The translations under genes were made by a program, and so were the position numbers. The notes under the pieces were generated by a model. The model did not search any database and was not told the DNA's origin. It saw nothing but the letters and a program-made list of their open reading frames with translations. Source: Ornithinimicrobium pekingense DSM 21552 (GTDB lineage: Bacteria > Actinomycetota > Actinomycetes > Actinomycetales > Dermatophilaceae). From it: a DNA stretch of 64,000 nucleotides. The stretch is taken from the NCBI RefSeq assembly GCF_000421185.1, contig NZ_ATWJ01000010.1, positions 62,001 through 126,000 on the forward strand, written 5' to 3'. Shown here one piece after another: positions 61,514 to 64,000 of the stretch. Positions within the stretch are counted from its first letter, which is position 1. The number at the start of each line of letters is the position of its first letter.

Positions 61514-63055
61514 TCAGACGTCCTCGCTCGCCAGCTCGGTGAGGAGGGTGGCCGTGCGGGTATGCCGTTCGAGCAGCCCGGAGATCCGCTCGCGGGTCGC
61601 GGCCGTGGGCTCGGGCACCTGCACGCGGCGCAGCCGGCCGCGCTCGTCGAGCATGACGACCGAGTCCCAGGAGGCGGCGCGCACGTCGTCGCCGTAGCGC
61701 CGCACGCACTCGCCGCGGAACCAGGCCCGCGTGTCCTCCGGCGGCTCGGTGACCGCCGCGGCCACCGCCCCCTCGGGCATCAACCGCTCGAGCCGTCCCG
61801 CGGCGCGCAGCTTCTGCGCCAGACCCCGCTGCGGGTCCAGGTCGTGCCACTGGATGTCCATGGCGGCCAGCCGCGGGTCGCCCCAGCCCGCTCCGCTGCG
61901 CTCCCGGTAGCGCTCCAGGAGGGACAGCTTGGCCACCCACTCCACCTGCCCCGCGCACTCTGCGGGGTCGCGGCGCAGCGCGTCGAGGACCTGCCGCCAG
62001 CGGGTCAGCACCTCGGTCGTGTCGTCGTCGGGCCGCCACGCGTCGTGCCCCGACGCGACCGCGCGCTCGACCGCCTCGAGGTAGGTCTCGAGCACGTCCA
62101 CCCCGGTGAGCCGTCGGCCGTCGACCGTCTCGACCGTCGCGCGCAGCGTCGGGTCGTGCGAGACCTGGCGGACCGCCTGCACCGGGTCGGCCAGGGCCAC
62201 GTCGGGCACGCCGTCGGGGTGGGTCTCGACCAGCCGGAGCACCGCGCTGAGCGAGCCGACGGCCAGCAGCGTGGTGACGTCGGCCATCGTCGCGTCCCCG
62301 ACGATGACGTGCAGCCGCCGGTGCACGTGCGGGGTGGCGTGCGGCTCGTCACGGGTGTTGACGATCGGGCGCCGCAGGGTGGTCTCCAGGCCGACCTCGG
62401 CCTCCAGGTAGTCGGCGCGCTGGCTGAGCTGGAAGCCGGGTCGCTCGCTGACCTGGCCGAGCCCCACGCGTCCCGCACCGGCGATCACGGGACGCGCGAC
62501 GAGGAAGGGGATGAGCTGGCGGGCCAGCCGCTCGAAGGGGATGCTGCGCGGCACGAGGTAGTTCTCGTGGGTCCCGTAGGAGGCGCCCTTGCCGTCCACG
62601 TTGTTCTTGTAGAGGCGCACCTCGCGCCCCTCCTGGGCGAGGGTCCGCAGCGCGGCGAGGCCGACCAGCTCGCCGGCGCGGTCGTAGCGCACCGCCTCCC
62701 GCGGCGAGGTCACCTCCGGCGAGGAGTACTCCGGGTGGGCGTGGTCGACGTAGAACCGGGCACCGTTGGACAGCACCGAGTTGGCGACCGTCGGGTCCTC
62801 GACGTCCGTCAGCTGCGAGACGTCGGCCAGGGCACGGGCCATCTCGTAGCCCCGCGCGTCGCGCAGCGGCGTCTCGTCGGCATAGTCCCACCCCGAGCCC
62901 GTGGGCATCGCCGCCCGCGGCCCCGCGCCGGCGGCGTAGGCCCGCACGACCTGACCGGAGAGCAGCATCGGCGTCAGCAGCTCGCCGCGCGCGTCCACCT
63001 GCGTGCTGGTGATGCCCAGCTCGGTCTCGATGCCCATCACGCGGCGGACGCTCAT
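61514..63055 (-). CDS. dop: Pup deamidase/depupylase Dop
   Basis: 513-residue PafA homologue that deamidates Pup and removes it from proteins. MGIETELGITSTQVDARGELL is the N-terminal metal motif. A Dop-specific loop follows (LSGQVVRAYAAGAGPRA and PTGSGWDYADETPLRDARG). KNNVDGKGASYGTHENYLV is shared with PafA. Length and the loop separate it from PafA. ATG 63055 lies 4 bases after the TetR gene stop. Confidence 0.95.
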   Translation of the reverse strand: MSVRRVMGIETELGITSTQVDARGELLTPMLLSGQVVRAYAAGAGPRAAMPTGSGWDYADETPLRDARGYEMARALADVSQLTDVEDPTVANSVLSNGARFYVDHAHPEYSSPEVTSPREAVRYDRAGELVGLAALRTLAQEGREVRLYKNNVDGKGASYGTHENYLVPRSIPFERLARQLIPFLVARPVIAGAGRVGLGQVSERPGFQLSQRADYLEAEVGLETTLRRPIVNTRDEPHATPHVHRRLHVIVGDATMADVTTLLAVGSLSAVLRLVETHPDGVPDVALADPVQAVRQVSHDPTLRATVETVDGRRLTGVDVLETYLEAVERAVASGHDAWRPDDDTTEVLTRWRQVLDALRRDPAECAGQVEWVAKLSLLERYRERSGAGWGDPRLAAMDIQWHDLDPQRGLAQKLRAAGRLERLMPEGAVAAAVTEPPEDTRAWFRGECVRRYGDDVRAASWDSVVMLDERGRLRRVQVPEPTAATRERISGLLERHTRTATLLTELASEDV

Positions 63056-63059
63056 GGCC

Positions 63060-63605
63060 TCACCCTACGAGCCGGGCGAGGACGGACTGGACCAGGGCGC
63101 CGTACTCGCGCACGACCGCCTCCTCCTCGTCCGGGCCCCGGTCCAGCAGGCGGATGGTCCGCACGCCGGCGGCCAGGCCGATCATCAGGCAGGCCAGCTC
63201 CTCGGCGTGCCGGACGTTGTCGCCCTCCAGCGGGAAGCGGCCCAGGAAGCGGTCGCGGAAGTCGGCCAGCGCGGCGGCGCGGTCGGGTGCGTCGTGGAGC
63301 AGGTACATCGCCCGCAGCCAGGGCTCGGCCGCGTCCTCGTCGCGACGCTGCAGCATCCGGCGGACGAGCAGCTCACCCATCCCCTCGAGGGGGGTGTCGG
63401 GCAGCAGCGGGGAGGGTTCGGCGGGCGTGGCCAGGGCGTAGAGCTGCTCCTTGGACCCGGCGATCTTCATGACCAGCGCCGGGCTGACCCCGGCCTGGGC
63501 GGCGACCTCGCGGATGGTCACGGCGGCGTACCCGCGCTCGCCGAAGAGCCTCCGGGCGACCTGCAGCACCGCCTCGCGCGTGTCCGTGCCCCGGGTGGTG
63601 CTCAT
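63060..63605 (-). CDS. TetR family transcriptional regulator
   Basis: 181-residue regulator. The N-terminal helix-turn-helix is AARRLFGERGYAAVTIREVAAQAGVS (residues ~15-40), and the ligand-binding domain follows with no recognisable ligand. It overlaps the following exported-protein-like gene by ATGA and ends 4 bases before dop, so it may be part of the dop transcript. It could control the upstream gene, an exporter-type arrangement, but that is inference. Confidence 0.88.
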   Translation of the reverse strand: MSTTRGTDTREAVLQVARRLFGERGYAAVTIREVAAQAGVSPALVMKIAGSKEQLYALATPAEPSPLLPDTPLEGMGELLVRRMLQRRDEDAAEPWLRAMYLLHDAPDRAAALADFRDRFLGRFPLEGDNVRHAEELACLMIGLAAGVRTIRLLDRGPDEEEAVVREYGALVQSVLARLVG

Positions 63606-64000
63606 CCCCGCTCCCTGCCCAGCACGGCGGGCTCGCGCGGCACCCCGGTCTCGAGGTCCACGTCCAGGGTGGCCGAGGTGGAGTGGACGGTGAGCGCCCG
63701 CGACCGGGTCCTTCCGGTGGCGTGGTCGACGGCCGTGAGGACGTAGCGGCCCGGCGGTGGCAGGCCGATCTCGTAGGCGCCGTCGGGGCCGGCGGTGGTG
63801 GTCCCGACGTACTCCCCGGAGTGCCGGATGAGCGAGATCATCGCCCCGCCCAGCGGATGGCCCGCGTCCGTCACGTGCCCGGAGAGCAGCAGCCGACGGG
63901 TCATGGTCACCGGCGTCGCCTCGCCCGACTCCAGATGGACGAGGCTGGACTGCGGTGCCCAGCCGTCGGCGGAGACCACCAGGAGGTAGTCCCCCGCGTC
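63602..64000 (-). CDS. Carboxypeptidase regulatory-like domain protein, 5' end outside window
   Basis: About 132 C-terminal residues are visible and the gene continues past 64000. SGHVTDAGHPLGGAMISLIRHSGEYVGTTT and GPDGAYEIGLPPPGRYVLTAVD are typical of a CarboxypepD_reg/CnaB-like beta-sandwich domain, and a partial copy precedes it (DYLLVVSADGWAPQ). Such tandem domains are seen at the C terminus of exported proteins and of some MFS transporters linked to TetR genes. The rest must be seen to decide. Confidence 0.75.
   Translation of the reverse strand, partial: DAGDYLLVVSADGWAPQSSLVHLESGEATPVTMTRRLLLSGHVTDAGHPLGGAMISLIRHSGEYVGTTTAGPDGAYEIGLPPPGRYVLTAVDHATGRTRSRALTVHSTSATLDVDLETGVPREPAVLGRERG

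Overview
The window is high-GC, gene-dense DNA from an actinobacterium. Three things point there: a Pup-proteasome locus (dop, pup, prcB, prcA, pafA, pafB, pafC), the actinobacterial RNA polymerase-binding protein RbpA, and many genes whose start codon lies 6-8 bases after a TANNNT -10 box, with no leader. The order tatA-tatC-lipid kinase-helY beside pafBC, and the group rbpA / lnt-ppm1-fxsA, match conserved actinobacterial synteny. A family in Micrococcales (Intrasporangiaceae or Ornithinimicrobiaceae type) is my guess, not something shown by the sequence. No rRNA, tRNA, CRISPR array, IS element or phage gene was found.

Layout. 1-29 kb is housekeeping and small-metabolism genes in short operons. 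It opens with the end of gcvP and a GCS2-type ligase, then a phosphatase, OsmC, an APC permease, DUF421, acetyltransferases, hydrolases, YrdC/Sua5, an MBL-rhodanese protein, Tpx, RlmC, HIT-DoxX, Nudix, cupin-nitroreductase, an LLM oxidoreductase, a YcaQ-type protein, a short SSB, an acyltransferase broken by a homopolymer run, a hexose-6-phosphate mutarotase, AI-2E and MFS transporters, RbpA and lnt-ppm1-fxsA.

29-37 kb holds the most distinctive system: a lysine-degradation locus of the 3,5-diaminohexanoate (fermentation) type. kamA is divergent from a tightly coupled operon kdd - amidohydrolase - kamD - kamE - kal. KamA should convert L-lysine to beta-lysine, KamDE to 3,5-diaminohexanoate, and Kdd should oxidise that. 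Kal handles 3-aminobutyryl-CoA. The cleavage enzyme Kce and a CoA transferase are absent from the locus, and an extra amidohydrolase sits inside the operon. Just beyond the 3' end of kal lies a long structured non-coding stretch with a candidate ydaO-type (c-di-AMP) riboswitch pointing into the operon on the opposite strand.

37-47.5 kb carries a UvrA-like ABC protein, YbaK, an Lrp/AsnC regulator, a 5'-truncated DUF222/HNH remnant, a stand-alone 5'-3' exonuclease, a PH-domain protein, a thiolase and a secreted S8 protease with cell-wall-binding repeats. 47.5-64 kb is the paf/tat/helY and proteasome region: helY, a lipid kinase, tatC, tatA, pafC, pafB, DUF3866, glutaminase, two FKBP isomerases, pafA, prcA, prcB, pup and dop. 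A TetR regulator and a truncated carboxypeptidase-regulatory-like protein end the window.
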